A DNA stretch of 64,000 nt from the NCBI RefSeq assembly GCF_001956295.1, contig NZ_MRTD01000023.1, forward strand, positions 41,257 to 105,256, given 5' to 3'. Position numbers and translations under genes: made by a program. Origin of the DNA: Paenibacillus sp. FSL A5-0031 (lineage in GTDB: Bacteria > Bacillota > Bacilli > Paenibacillales > Paenibacillaceae). Below, piece after piece: positions 1-8,808 of the stretch (its first letter is position 1; each line of letters starts with the position of its first letter). The notes beneath the pieces are model-generated. The model made no database searches. It saw nothing but the letters and a program-made list of their open reading frames with translations, and was not told the DNA's origin.

Positions 1-2
1 CT

Positions 3-92
3 GGCATTGTTCATACATTTTCCGCGAACGGGAGAGGTCTGTCCAATTATGCTCATACGATTAAACCATTCGCGAGAAGACGCCTACTTTAA
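3..92 (+). other. Possible 3' end of an upstream coding region
   Basis: An open frame enters from the left edge and stops with TAA at 90-92 (29 codons, ending in RRRLL). A second frame from base 1 stays open to TAG at 112-114, so the true frame is undecided. I recognise neither peptide. A terminator-like hairpin follows at 121-152. The stretch may instead be untranslated leader of the ABC-F gene: it contains complementary arms CGCGAA (23-28) and TTCGCG (69-74), and a small hairpin at 99-117. Confidence 0.2.
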
Positions 93-120
93 CCACTACG
101 GATAGCTTTACCATCCGAAG

Positions 121-152
121 GGTCGCAGGCTTGTTGCTGCGGCTCTTTTTTT
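121..152 (+). terminator. Rho-independent terminator upstream of the ABC-F gene
   Basis: An 8-bp stem (121-128 with 137-144, two G-T pairs) has an 8-nt loop and is followed by a run of seven T. It ends only 46 bases before the ABC-F start. It either closes the gene to the left or acts as an attenuator in the ABC-F leader, an arrangement known for some inducible antibiotic-resistance ABC-F genes. Confidence 0.7.
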
Positions 153-198
153 GTTGTGTTTGAGAGTCAGGGTCTTCATCTAACAGGAGGCTCTTCAC

Positions 199-2115
199 AT
201 GATTATTGTTAATATACAGGAAATAAAGAAATACCACGCCGCAAATCTGATATTTGATGGACTAACGCTGCAAATACAAGCAGGCGAGAAGATCGGGTTG
301 ATTGGCCGCAACGGAAGCGGAAAATCGACATTGCTTCGCCTAATTTCAGGTCATGATCAGGTAGATGAGGGAATGCTTACGGTACAGAAGGAGCTGGCAA
401 TCGGATATTTGCCGCAGACACCTGCCGAATTTGATAAGCTGACCGTGTATGAAGTTTTGGCTTATGGCTATCAAGACTTAATGGCGTGCAAGCATCAGAT
501 GACGCAGATGGAAACAGAGATGTCGAGTCCGCAAATGCTTGCTGATTCAGCTGCTTTGGAGCGTTTGCTGAAAACATACTCGCTGGCTCAGGAAAGATTC
601 GAGAGAAGCGGCGGTTATGAGATGGATACGGCAATTGAGCAGGTCGCAACGGGTTTGCGTATCGATCGAGCTGTTTATTCACGAGGCTTTGGCAGCCTGT
701 CCGGCGGTGAGAAAACGCGAATTGCACTTGCCTCCCAGTTGATTGTCCGACCGGCTTTGCTGCTGCTTGATGAACCTACGAACCATCTGGATTTGCGGGG
801 GATGGAGTGGCTGGAGCAATTTATTCAGCAATATGATGGCGCATGTGTCATCGTATCGCATGATCGTTATTTTCTTGATGAGGTGTGCTCCAAAATAATC
901 GAGCTTGAGGACGGTACAGCACAAACCTTTCTTACAAACTATAGCGGATATGTGAAGGAGAAAGAGGAGCTTCTCTTGCAGCAGTTTGCGAATTTTCAAG
1001 AGCAGCAGAAGCAGATAAAGAAGATGAAGGAAACGATTAAGCGCTTGGAGGAATGGGGGCGTATCGGCGACAATGAGAAGTTTTTTAAACGCGCCGCTTC
1101 CATGCGCAAAGCTTTGGAAAAGCTGGAAATGATTAAACGACCGGTTCTTGATCCGAAGACCGCTGATTTCGAGCTTACAGCGCTTGATCGCTCTGGTCGT
1201 AAGGCAATTACCTTTGAGAATGTAACTAAACAATTCGGTGATCGGGTTATTTTGGAAAAAGCAGAGGGCAGCTTGTTCTATGGTGAGAAGGTTGTGCTGG
1301 TTGGGGACAATGGCTCAGGCAAAACGACGTTGTTTAAGATGCTGCTTGGCGAGCTTCAGCCAGATGATGGACAGCTAGTCCTTGGAGCTCGCCTTCATAT
1401 CGGCTATTTGGCTCAAGAAGAGAAGGTTGACGATAAGCAGCTCAGCGTACTTGAATTTTTTAAAACGGAGGGCGGTTTAGAGGAAGGCGAGGCAAGGAAT
1501 ATACTGGCTAGCTATTTGTTTTATGGAACGGATGTATTTAAACCACTTCATTTGCTGTCAGGCGGGGAATGGTCACGCCTTCGCCTCGCGCTGCTTATTC
1601 GTAAAAAACCGAATTTATTGCTGCTGGATGAGCCAACGAATCATCTTGATGTCAGCTCCCGCGAGGCGCTGGAGGAAGCTTTGGAAAACTATGATGGAAC
1701 GGTGCTGGCAATCTCGCATGATCGGTATTTTATCAATCGGCTGGCTAAACGAGTTTGGGAGCTTAATGAGGGAGCCATTCACACTTACTTGGGCAATTAC
1801 GATGACTTTAAGTCAAAGCGGAAGCCTTATAAAACGAACGAGAACATTGTTACCGTTAAAACGGAGCAGGTTGTGCGAGATCCGAAGCAATTAGCTATCC
1901 ATTCAAAGACAAAACAAGGTGGAAGACTGGAGCGTACGAAGGAGCAATTGGAACAAGAGATTGCGAGGCTTGAAGCAAGTCTGCTAGAGGGCAATATGGA
2001 AATGGAGCAAATCGCGACAATGGGTGATCCAGCTGCGCTTGAATCCATTTGGAATATGCAGGAGGAACGGCAAAAGCAGCTGGATCAGCTAATGGAAGTA
2101 TGGTTGGAACTATAA
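199..2115 (+). CDS. ABC-F family ATPase (ribosome-associated, duplicated ABC domains)
   Basis: This is a soluble protein of 638 residues with two ATP-binding cassettes and no membrane domain, which defines the ABC-F class acting on the ribosome. The first cassette has Walker A GRNGSGKS (residues 36-43), signature LSGGE (167-171) and Walker B LLLLDE (187-192). The second has Walker A GDNGSGKT near 369, LSGGEWSR and a second LLLLDEPTNHLD. A charged helical interdomain linker (about 245-335) is followed by the second cassette, and a coiled C-terminal tail rich in Glu/Lys/Arg ends the protein. AGGAGG lies 9 nt before the ATG. Length and tail resemble YdiF-type proteins. Translation-factor and antibiotic-protection roles cannot be separated by reading. 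The upstream hairpin at 121-152 leaves room for attenuation control. Confidence 0.88.
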   Translation: MIIVNIQEIKKYHAANLIFDGLTLQIQAGEKIGLIGRNGSGKSTLLRLISGHDQVDEGMLTVQKELAIGYLPQTPAEFDKLTVYEVLAYGYQDLMACKHQMTQMETEMSSPQMLADSAALERLLKTYSLAQERFERSGGYEMDTAIEQVATGLRIDRAVYSRGFGSLSGGEKTRIALASQLIVRPALLLLDEPTNHLDLRGMEWLEQFIQQYDGACVIVSHDRYFLDEVCSKIIELEDGTAQTFLTNYSGYVKEKEELLLQQFANFQEQQKQIKKMKETIKRLEEWGRIGDNEKFFKRAASMRKALEKLEMIKRPVLDPKTADFELTALDRSGRKAITFENVTKQFGDRVILEKAEGSLFYGEKVVLVGDNGSGKTTLFKMLLGELQPDDGQLVLGARLHIGYLAQEEKVDDKQLSVLEFFKTEGGLEEGEARNILASYLFYGTDVFKPLHLLSGGEWSRLRLALLIRKKPNLLLLDEPTNHLDVSSREALEEALENYDGTVLAISHDRYFINRLAKRVWELNEGAIHTYLGNYDDFKSKRKPYKTNENIVTVKTEQVVRDPKQLAIHSKTKQGGRLERTKEQLEQEIARLEASLLEGNMEMEQIATMGDPAALESIWNMQEERQKQLDQLMEVWLEL

Positions 2116-2158
2116 TTTATAAAATGTTTCTACGCTAAATATAACATGCTGTTATGTG

Positions 2159-2250
2159 TAACCCATGGTGAGATTCTCGTTTTGTAATGGTTGTAGTACA
2201 TTGTAGTTAACCATTTTATGAGAATCTCCCTTGGGTTATTTCTTTTTTTT
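2159..2250 (+). terminator. Long terminator hairpin after the ABC-F gene
   Basis: An outer stem pairs AACCCA and GAGATTCTC with GAGAATCTC and TGGGTT. It encloses a second stem AATGGTT/AACCATT, and an eight-T run follows (2243-2250). The rest of 2116-2384 is AT-rich with no gene seen; it presumably holds the promoter of the esterase gene. Confidence 0.75.
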
Positions 2251-2384
2251 ATGTGCAGCTAGCTGCGTTCACGATTTCAGTCGCTAGACGTATTGTTAAT
2301 TAAAATTACAGGATGTATGATTATTTTGCTATATAAATAAGGTTAAGCAGGTGGAAAATGGTAATAAAGGTAAGGAGGTTTATT

Positions 2385-3257
2385 TTGAATATATTTCTTG
2401 TGAGTATGATATTGTGCAGTGTTTTAACGAATTCCGGTTGTACTGCAGCCACTAGCGAAAATAATGCCGTGTCCTCGAAAGCTCTTCCAGCAGCACGTGT
2501 GGAGAAAAGGACGATGAACAGTGAAGCATTACATAAAGATATGAAACTGCAAGTTTATTTACCTGCTGGATATACGGAAACCGTTGACTATCCTGTCCTT
2601 TATTTGCTGCATGGTCGAGGTGGTAATGAGAAAACGTGGAATAAAGATATGAATGTGTCCGATAAGGCGACACAATTGATCAAGCTTCAGAAAATCAAGC
2701 CATTAATTATAGTGATGCCTCAGTATGACAACAGTTATGGCACGAATTACGCTGATCAAACGTATTCCAAGGATGGACGTCAATACGGACGATATGAGGA
2801 TTACTTGATCAAGGATTTGATCGGATATGTGGATTCCCATTACAGTACGATCGCCGATAGAGAAAGTCGATATATTGGAGGACTCTCCATGGGCGGCTTT
2901 GCAGCGTTGTTTTTAGCATTTACGCACCCGGACTTATTCAGCAAAAGTGGTGGACATAGTCCAGCCATGTTTATGGATTCTACGGAGAAGTTGGGCTGGT
3001 TATTCAAGGATGAAGAAATGAGAAAGCGGACAGATCCGCTTTATCTTGTAGACCAGCTGGAATTGAAAAATTTAAATATTTATTTGGATTATGGTAATAA
3101 AGATATGATACATGTTATTAATTCTACTGATCAATTGTATGCAAAGCTTAAAGCAAAGGGCATCGATGTACAGTTCCAAACCTCATCTGGCGGCCATGAC
3201 CGTAATTACTGGAAAGCGAATACAGATCAATATTTAATGTTTTATGCTGGATTTTAA
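2385..3257 (+). CDS. Secreted/lipoprotein esterase of the alpha/beta-hydrolase fold (putative esterase family)
   Basis: This is a serine esterase of the EstD/Fes-like 'putative esterase' family, probably exported. Numbered from an in-frame ATG at 2358, it shows an oxyanion motif LLHGRGG near 84, the nucleophile elbow GLSMGG with Ser177, and candidate acid and base Asp249 and His280. The N-terminus is hydrophobic and ends in NSGC (Cys28), a weak lipobox lacking the usual -3 Leu, so lipidation is uncertain. I place the start at TTG 2385 because AAGGAGG (2372-2378) lies exactly 6 nt upstream; ATG 2358 has only a weak GGTGG. The TTG start removes nine charged residues and leaves a better signal peptide. 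The substrate is unknown; acyl-sugar, siderophore-ester and xylan-ester hydrolases share this fold. It stands alone between terminators. Confidence 0.75.
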   Translation: MNIFLVSMILCSVLTNSGCTAATSENNAVSSKALPAARVEKRTMNSEALHKDMKLQVYLPAGYTETVDYPVLYLLHGRGGNEKTWNKDMNVSDKATQLIKLQKIKPLIIVMPQYDNSYGTNYADQTYSKDGRQYGRYEDYLIKDLIGYVDSHYSTIADRESRYIGGLSMGGFAALFLAFTHPDLFSKSGGHSPAMFMDSTEKLGWLFKDEEMRKRTDPLYLVDQLELKNLNIYLDYGNKDMIHVINSTDQLYAKLKAKGIDVQFQTSSGGHDRNYWKANTDQYLMFYAGF

Positions 3258-3282
3258 GATAGCTGTACAGGTCTTGATTCTG

Positions 3283-3323
3283 AAAAAGCCAACGGATTAG
3301 TTTTCCTAATCCGTTGGCTTTTT
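3283..3323 (+). terminator. Strong symmetric terminator
   Basis: A perfect 18-bp inverted repeat (3283-3300 with 3306-3323) has a 5-nt loop, with A5 and T5 at the stem ends, so it can stop transcription in both directions. It closes the esterase gene. Confidence 0.9.
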
Positions 3324-3418
3324 CTAGATATTCTCATCTTTCTAATTTTAATAGACCCTTCCTAAATAAGATATGGTAAACTAAAAGTTGGAAACGTCAA
3401 GTCCGAGGGAGTGAAGTC

Positions 3419-4435
3419 ATGGAACAGTTGATCGGGAAAAAAATGAAATATGATATTTTGAACGCTTATGGCGTTACGATTGTACCTGCTGACTCTGTTC
3501 TGACTCGTGAATCAATACAAATATTAATAAACCATCGGATAGATTTATCATCGATTGCCCTTGCTTATGAGGATAAGCCGATTCAGCAATCAAGCATTCA
3601 AATTGGTGAGCTTGTTCAGCAAACGGTTAATATCTCAAAAGAGCTCTTTGAATCGATATTAGTATCACGTAAGGTCCCGTTAATGGAGATTCGCAATGAG
3701 GTGCTGCCAGCTATTTTGCAGCTATCCAAAAATCAGGATATTTTCGAATTATTCGAAGCGGTGAAAGCCAAGGATGATTATGTATATGAGCATAACGTAG
3801 GTGTGGGCGTCATATCGACGCTTATCGGAAGATGGATGAATCTGGACAATTCAGAGCTTTCGATTTTGTCGCTTGCTGCTACCCTGCATGATGTTGGCAA
3901 AGTAAAGCTTCCGTTAGAGGTTTTAAACAAGCCGGGCAAGCTGAATGAAGTTGAATTCCAATTAATTAAGAAGCACACCATTTACGGTTATGAACTGCTC
4001 AAGGGTACGACGGGCTTAAGCCTCCGAATCGCTCGTGTTGCGCTTCAGCATCATGAACGCGAGGACGGGAACGGCTATCCACTCGGACTGAAAAAGGAAA
4101 ATATTGATTTATTCAGCTCTATCGTAGCAGTTGCGGATATTTTTCATGCGATGTCCTCCAAGCGTCCTTATCACGAGCCATTATCCTTTCATGAAATTGT
4201 TAATCAGATGACAGATGGGAAGTTTGGCGTTCTTAACCCGCAAATTATCTCGGTATTTATTGAAAACCTGATGAAGCGATTAGTCGGCAAACAAGTGCTT
4301 CTGACCGATGGCCGAGAAGGCGAGGTCGTGTACATCAATCCGCACAATATTGAGACGCCTCTTATCAAGCTGGCAGATTATTTCTTGGATTTAAGCCAGG
4401 AGAGAAATATACATATCAAATCTATTATCGCTTAA
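3419..4435 (+). CDS. HD-GYP domain protein (probable cyclic-di-GMP phosphodiesterase)
   Basis: A 338-residue cytoplasmic protein. The C-terminal half carries an HD-GYP domain: the metal-binding pair in TLHDVGK (about 157-163), the helix IKKHTIYGYELL, and the signature HHEREDGNGYPLG (about 210-222). Enzymes with an intact HHExxDGxGYP motif hydrolyse c-di-GMP to pGpG or GMP. The first 110 residues form no sensor domain I recognise, and there is no membrane segment or receiver domain, so the activating signal is unknown. The ATG is preceded by GAGGGAG. The gene is monocistronic, bounded by terminators at 3283-3323 and 4452-4490. It could affect the Tad pilus encoded further right through c-di-GMP; that link is inference only. 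Confidence 0.85.
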   Translation: MEQLIGKKMKYDILNAYGVTIVPADSVLTRESIQILINHRIDLSSIALAYEDKPIQQSSIQIGELVQQTVNISKELFESILVSRKVPLMEIRNEVLPAILQLSKNQDIFELFEAVKAKDDYVYEHNVGVGVISTLIGRWMNLDNSELSILSLAATLHDVGKVKLPLEVLNKPGKLNEVEFQLIKKHTIYGYELLKGTTGLSLRIARVALQHHEREDGNGYPLGLKKENIDLFSSIVAVADIFHAMSSKRPYHEPLSFHEIVNQMTDGKFGVLNPQIISVFIENLMKRLVGKQVLLTDGREGEVVYINPHNIETPLIKLADYFLDLSQERNIHIKSIIA

Positions 4436-4451
4436 AATATACCATCCTAAG

Positions 4452-4490
4452 TGCTGCTAACCAACATCTGTTGACTAGCAGCATTTTTTT
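4452..4490 (+). terminator. Rho-independent terminator after the HD-GYP gene
   Basis: Stem TGCTGCTA (4452-4459) pairs with TAGCAGCA (4476-4483) and is followed by T7. Confidence 0.85.
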
Positions 4491-4610
4491 GTATGAAGTA
4501 TGTGTATTTCTACGATTATGCTCCATTGCCTCTTTTGAAAAGGGTAGATCTAGCCACTCTGTTTGGCTGTTTTTTTTGCTATAGTACAATTATTAACCGG
4601 AGGTGCCTGC

Positions 4611-6413
4611 ATGCAATCGGGTCTTAGCAATCCTTTGACAAAATTGAACATAAAGCAGCAATTGATACTTTTGTTTCTCGTGATGGTGAGTCCGATTTTT
4701 CTACTGCATTGGTACGGCAATATGAAAGCAGAGCATTTGCTTAAAAACCATGTGACGAGCGCATATGTGGAGCTCATTAAACAAAACGATACCGTCATTA
4801 ATCGTGACATGGATACGATCAGCAAAATAACGACGACGATTATTCAAAATCCAATTACGCAGCAGCTTGTCCCTACAGGGGCAGAAACGGTGATTGAAAG
4901 AGTAAGGAAATACGATAAGGTCGACAAGCTGCTTGCGAGTAATTCGATTCCCCTTAATGGAGGAGAAGCCGTATATTATTCGCTGTATATTTATGACCCG
5001 AATGATTACTATTTTTTTGCACCGAAGCGTCAGTTGACACAAACCGGGGTTTATTTTTTCTCCGATGCAGAGAAGCCAAGCTGGTACGATGATGCGGTCA
5101 GTTATAAGAGCAAAGGTTACATGGAAATTATTGATTCAAATGTAGGGTTATCGCAGATCAGCACGCTTGCTTATATTCGTGCCGTCAGCAATGTATCTAT
5201 TGGAAACGGTATCATTGGCGTTTTGGTCGCAACAAAGATGGATATGAAAATTAGCGAATCGCTGAAATCCGTTTCACTGCCAGACGGCAAGATCATGTTT
5301 ATGGATTGGTCGAACCGCGTGCTCGCAGCAACTGATTCAAGTCTGATGGGGAAGACGTATGTACTGCCGCCTGCAACAGAGATTAAGGATGGGATGGAAG
5401 CGGTGGGCACTTTTGATGTCATGACCTCTGATTACATCTATGTGGTCAATTATAACCGCAACTTGAACAATAAACTTGTCTATCAAATTCCGATCAGCTC
5501 GTTATTAAAGCAGCAAAGCGAGCTCAAGCATGTCATTCAGCTCATTTCTATTGCTTATATATTGTTCGGCTGCGTTGTTGTTGTTTATTTCTGGCGCTCG
5601 CTTATGACGCCTCTTCAGAAGCTGGCGCAGTTTGTTCGCACCTATGAGCCAGGCAGGCTAGTGCCGGAGACGCCGGGAAAAGGCCGGAATGACGAGGTCG
5701 GCGTACTCTTTGCCGCTTTGTATGACATGGCCCGCAGGCTGAATGTGCTTATTCATTATAAATACCATATGGACATCAAGCAGAAGGAGTCGCAGCTTCA
5801 GCTGCTTTACCAGCAAATTAATCCACATCTACTGTACAACACGCTTGAGAGTATTTACTGGAAGAGCTCGCTTGAAGGAAATACGGAATCCGCAGAAATG
5901 ATTAAGGACTTATCGAAGCTGATGAAAATTGGCCTAAGCAGAGGGAGAGAGCTCATTCCGCTGGATGAGGAGCTTGAGCATGCATCCGCTTACGTCAGCT
6001 TGCAGCAGAAGCGATACAAATATGAGTTTCAAGTGCACTGGAACATTTCCGATGCCGCAAGAATGATTATGATTCCGAAAATATCGCTGCAGCCGCTTAT
6101 CGAAAATGCGATTATCCATGGCGTTAAATTTATGGGCGAGGATGGCGAAATCCAAATTTCGGCCGTAGTTGAGGGCGAGCGAGTTACGATCAAGGTGGAG
6201 GACAACGGACATAAGGAAGTTGATTATGCCTCAATTGAGCGTTTATTAAGCAATGACAAGTCGGATCATAGTTTAGGTTATGGGATTCGTAACATCCAAC
6301 AACGAATTCAGCTTCATTTTGGCAATGGATATGGAATGAGCTACAAGCGCGGGGACAACGGCGGCACGACGGTGACGATTATTTTGCCAACGAGCTATGA
6401 TGAGACAAAGTGA
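4611..6413 (+). CDS. YesM-type sensor histidine kinase
   Basis: A 600-residue membrane kinase of the LytS/YesM family (His_kinase plus HATPase_c). A transmembrane helix near residues 15-35, a long extracellular sensor region, and a second helix near 306-328 are followed by a HAMP segment and the motif QQINPHLLYNTLES with phospho-acceptor His406. The ATP-binding part shows PLIENAIIHG (N box) and a GYGIRNIQQR stretch. ATG 4611 is chosen because CGGAGG precedes it by 7-8 nt; the frame extends back to TTG 4563 without a ribosome binding site. It lies 30 nt upstream of its AraC-type response regulator and just before a sugar transporter. Such pairs in Paenibacillus usually sense extracellular oligosaccharides, often with a binding protein, and switch on the adjacent importer. 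Confidence 0.93.
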   Translation: MQSGLSNPLTKLNIKQQLILLFLVMVSPIFLLHWYGNMKAEHLLKNHVTSAYVELIKQNDTVINRDMDTISKITTTIIQNPITQQLVPTGAETVIERVRKYDKVDKLLASNSIPLNGGEAVYYSLYIYDPNDYYFFAPKRQLTQTGVYFFSDAEKPSWYDDAVSYKSKGYMEIIDSNVGLSQISTLAYIRAVSNVSIGNGIIGVLVATKMDMKISESLKSVSLPDGKIMFMDWSNRVLAATDSSLMGKTYVLPPATEIKDGMEAVGTFDVMTSDYIYVVNYNRNLNNKLVYQIPISSLLKQQSELKHVIQLISIAYILFGCVVVVYFWRSLMTPLQKLAQFVRTYEPGRLVPETPGKGRNDEVGVLFAALYDMARRLNVLIHYKYHMDIKQKESQLQLLYQQINPHLLYNTLESIYWKSSLEGNTESAEMIKDLSKLMKIGLSRGRELIPLDEELEHASAYVSLQQKRYKYEFQVHWNISDAARMIMIPKISLQPLIENAIIHGVKFMGEDGEIQISAVVEGERVTIKVEDNGHKEVDYASIERLLSNDKSDHSLGYGIRNIQQRIQLHFGNGYGMSYKRGDNGGTTVTIILPTSYDETK

Positions 6414-6443
6414 GTATTGGAATGCTGACGGGGAGGATTATAA

Positions 6444-7781
6444 ATGTACAATATATTGATCGTAGATGACGAGCCTTTAATATGTGAGGGTTTATGCAGT
6501 TTATTGTCTGCTTCCGGCATTAGTTTAGCAAATGTTTATATGGCACACAGCGGATATGAAGCGCTCGATTATTTGAGAATTGAAGAAATTGACCTGCTGA
6601 TCACAGATATTCAAATGGGTTCGATGAATGGAATTGAGCTAATGCATCAGGCTAAGCTGCTGAAGCCTTGGGTTCAGACGATCATCATTTCCGCTTATGA
6701 AACGTTTCAATATGCTCAAATGGCGATTCGACTCGGTGCAAAGGATTATATGATTAAACCGCTTAATAATGATCAATTTCTGGATTCCGTCCGAAATGTG
6801 CTGCTCAAAATGAATAAGCCTGCGGCAACGGAGGATCAGTTCTTATCCAAGCTGCAAGAGCATTTCCATATGGAGGAACCGCTCCCGAAGCGAACGGAGC
6901 TGTTTAATCAGCTGCTGTCAAGCTCCGAGGAGACACCCGAGGAAATTGCGAAGAAGCTGTATGAGCGCTACGCTATCAAGCTGACCGGGCCTTATTATGC
7001 GGTCATTAAGCTGCGCCTGAATTTATCGGATAAGGATCGGCAGATCCAAAGTAGGGATGCACTGCTGCTGCAATATGCTGCATTGAACATTGCGAACGAA
7101 CTGCTTGATAAGGAATGGAATCATGTGGCCTTTTATTCCCCCAATCAGGAGATTAGTGTACTTATTCAATGGGATGAGAACGAGTTTGGAGAAGCAAGTG
7201 TCAACAAAATTAATCAATTGGATATGATCGGGCGCAGCCTCTATTACAACATTCATAAATTTATCGGGCTGCACTGTGTCATTGGCATTAGTCAAATTGT
7301 GCGGGGCATTGGTTTCGTGGGCATGCTCAGCGAACAAGCGCGCAAGGCGATCATGTGGAACCGTGAGCATCGTGATCATTATGTGTTTTATTACGGTGAT
7401 TTTAATTGGAGCACCTATACGCAGGACCCTACTGCCGAAGAGCTAAGCGAACAGAATAGCCTCATTGTAGAGAAATCGAAGGCATATATCGATCGCAACT
7501 TTGCTCAGAAGGGACTGACGCTGCATGAGGTCGCCCAAAAAAATCATGTCAGCCCGAATTACTTAAGCTATTTATTCAAGAAGGATACAGGCTATAACTT
7601 ATGGGAGTATGTAATCAAGCTTCGAATGGAGGAGAGTCGGAAGCTTATTTTGTTTACCGATTTGCGAAGATACGAGATTTCGGAGCGCGTCGGCTACGAA
7701 TCTCCTGAGCATTTTAGCAAAATATTTAAAAAATATTATGGGATGAGCCCAAGCGAGCTTAAGAAGGACGACAAGAAATAA
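6444..7781 (+). CDS. YesN-type response regulator with AraC DNA-binding domain
   Basis: A 445-residue regulator. The N-terminal receiver domain shows acidic DDE (8-10), phospho-acceptor Asp55 in ITDIQMG, and a conserved Lys in YMIKPL. A long middle segment of about 200 residues without a recognised motif follows. A C-terminal AraC/XylS double helix-turn-helix starts near 340, with typical stretches HEVAQKNHVSPNYLSYLFKK and VGYESPEHFSKIFKKYYGMSPSE. GGGGAGG lies 7 nt before the ATG. It is co-oriented with the YesM-like kinase (30-nt gap) and followed by transporter genes, so its likely target is the promoter in the 90-nt gap before 7888. Confidence 0.93.
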   Translation: MYNILIVDDEPLICEGLCSLLSASGISLANVYMAHSGYEALDYLRIEEIDLLITDIQMGSMNGIELMHQAKLLKPWVQTIIISAYETFQYAQMAIRLGAKDYMIKPLNNDQFLDSVRNVLLKMNKPAATEDQFLSKLQEHFHMEEPLPKRTELFNQLLSSSEETPEEIAKKLYERYAIKLTGPYYAVIKLRLNLSDKDRQIQSRDALLLQYAALNIANELLDKEWNHVAFYSPNQEISVLIQWDENEFGEASVNKINQLDMIGRSLYYNIHKFIGLHCVIGISQIVRGIGFVGMLSEQARKAIMWNREHRDHYVFYYGDFNWSTYTQDPTAEELSEQNSLIVEKSKAYIDRNFAQKGLTLHEVAQKNHVSPNYLSYLFKKDTGYNLWEYVIKLRMEESRKLILFTDLRRYEISERVGYESPEHFSKIFKKYYGMSPSELKKDDKK

Positions 7782-7887
7782 GATGAAGTAAAAATAGCTA
7801 TCATTGTCTTAGATTTGCACATTACCAGTTAGCCGCCTTGCTTCTAGAATGGTATAGAGCAATAGAAAAGAAATGAGGGAAACTCAG

Positions 7888-8808
7888 ATGGAACAATCCG
7901 TTGTAGTAGGCGAGCCGCTCGATAGCAAGGTGCAGAGGAAGGCTGGCAGGTGGAAAAGACATATTTCGGGCTATTTGTTTCTGCTGCCCGCGGCTATCAT
8001 TTTTATTTTATTTTTGTGGGTGCCAATAACGAAAGGCATTATTTACAGCTTTTACACGATCGATTTTGTAAAGGGAAATACGTTCGTGGGGTTTGATAAC
8101 TACAAGACGATTTTTAACGATCCTGATGTATGGATTGGTGTGAAAAATACGCTGTACTACATGTTTTTATGTATGGTTATCGGCTTTTGGGTTCCTATTC
8201 TGTTTGCAATCGCAATATCAGAGCTGCGTCGCTTTCAAGGCTTCGTTCGCGTGGCGGCATATTTGCCGAACGTCGTGCCTGCTGTTGTGTTATACGGCTT
8301 ATGGAGATGGTTCTATGATCCGGTAGGTCCGATTAACGGATTGCTGACGGAAGCGGGGCTTGACCAAATAGCCTTCCTAACGAATAGAAGCTGGTCAATG
8401 ATTTCGCTTGTCGTCATGGAAACATGGCAGCAGTTCGGTTCAGGCATGCTCATTTATTTGGCTGCTGTTCTTAGTATCCCGCGGGACTGGTATGAGGCGG
8501 CAGAAATTGATGGCGCAGGCATATTCCGCCGTATCTGGCATATTACGCTTCCGTCGATTCGCGGCTTGATTCTGCTTCTGTTCCTCTTGCAGTTGATTGC
8601 AACGACGCAAGGTTTCCAATCTCAGCTGGCCTTGCTTGACGGCGGTCCGAACAAAGCAACGCTCACTTACTCGCTGTTTATCGTCAAATATGCATTTACG
8701 AAGCTTGATTACGGGGTAGCCTCTGCGCTGGGTGTACTTATGTTCGTCGTCCTTGGCGGATTGGCACTTTTACAATTCAGGCTGAACAACAGGGGGGCGA
8801 GCAAGTGA
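7888..8808 (+). CDS. CUT1 sugar ABC transporter, first permease (MalF/UgpA-like)
   Basis: A 306-residue inner-membrane permease with six predicted helices. It carries the cytoplasmic EAA loop that docks the ATPase (EAAEIDGAGIFRRIWHITLP, starting near residue 203). The N-terminal LFLLPAAIIFILFLWVPI and FVGFDNYKTIF stretches are typical of CUT1 MalF-type permeases. ATG 7888 is preferred: GAGGGA lies 7-8 nt upstream, whereas ATG 7873 has no good ribosome binding site. Its TGA overlaps the next gene's ATG by one base (TGATG), so the two permeases are translationally coupled. No ABC ATPase is encoded here; CUT1 systems of Firmicutes commonly share a distant MsmX-type ATPase. Confidence 0.92.
   Translation: MEQSVVVGEPLDSKVQRKAGRWKRHISGYLFLLPAAIIFILFLWVPITKGIIYSFYTIDFVKGNTFVGFDNYKTIFNDPDVWIGVKNTLYYMFLCMVIGFWVPILFAIAISELRRFQGFVRVAAYLPNVVPAVVLYGLWRWFYDPVGPINGLLTEAGLDQIAFLTNRSWSMISLVVMETWQQFGSGMLIYLAAVLSIPRDWYEAAEIDGAGIFRRIWHITLPSIRGLILLLFLLQLIATTQGFQSQLALLDGGPNKATLTYSLFIVKYAFTKLDYGVASALGVLMFVVLGGLALLQFRLNNRGASK

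Noticed and set aside
1..120. Riboswitch (preQ1, purine, guanidine or THF class) upstream of the ABC-F gene
   Set aside because: I compared the stems and conserved loops from memory with these classes and found no match beyond short stems; the stretch may be coding.
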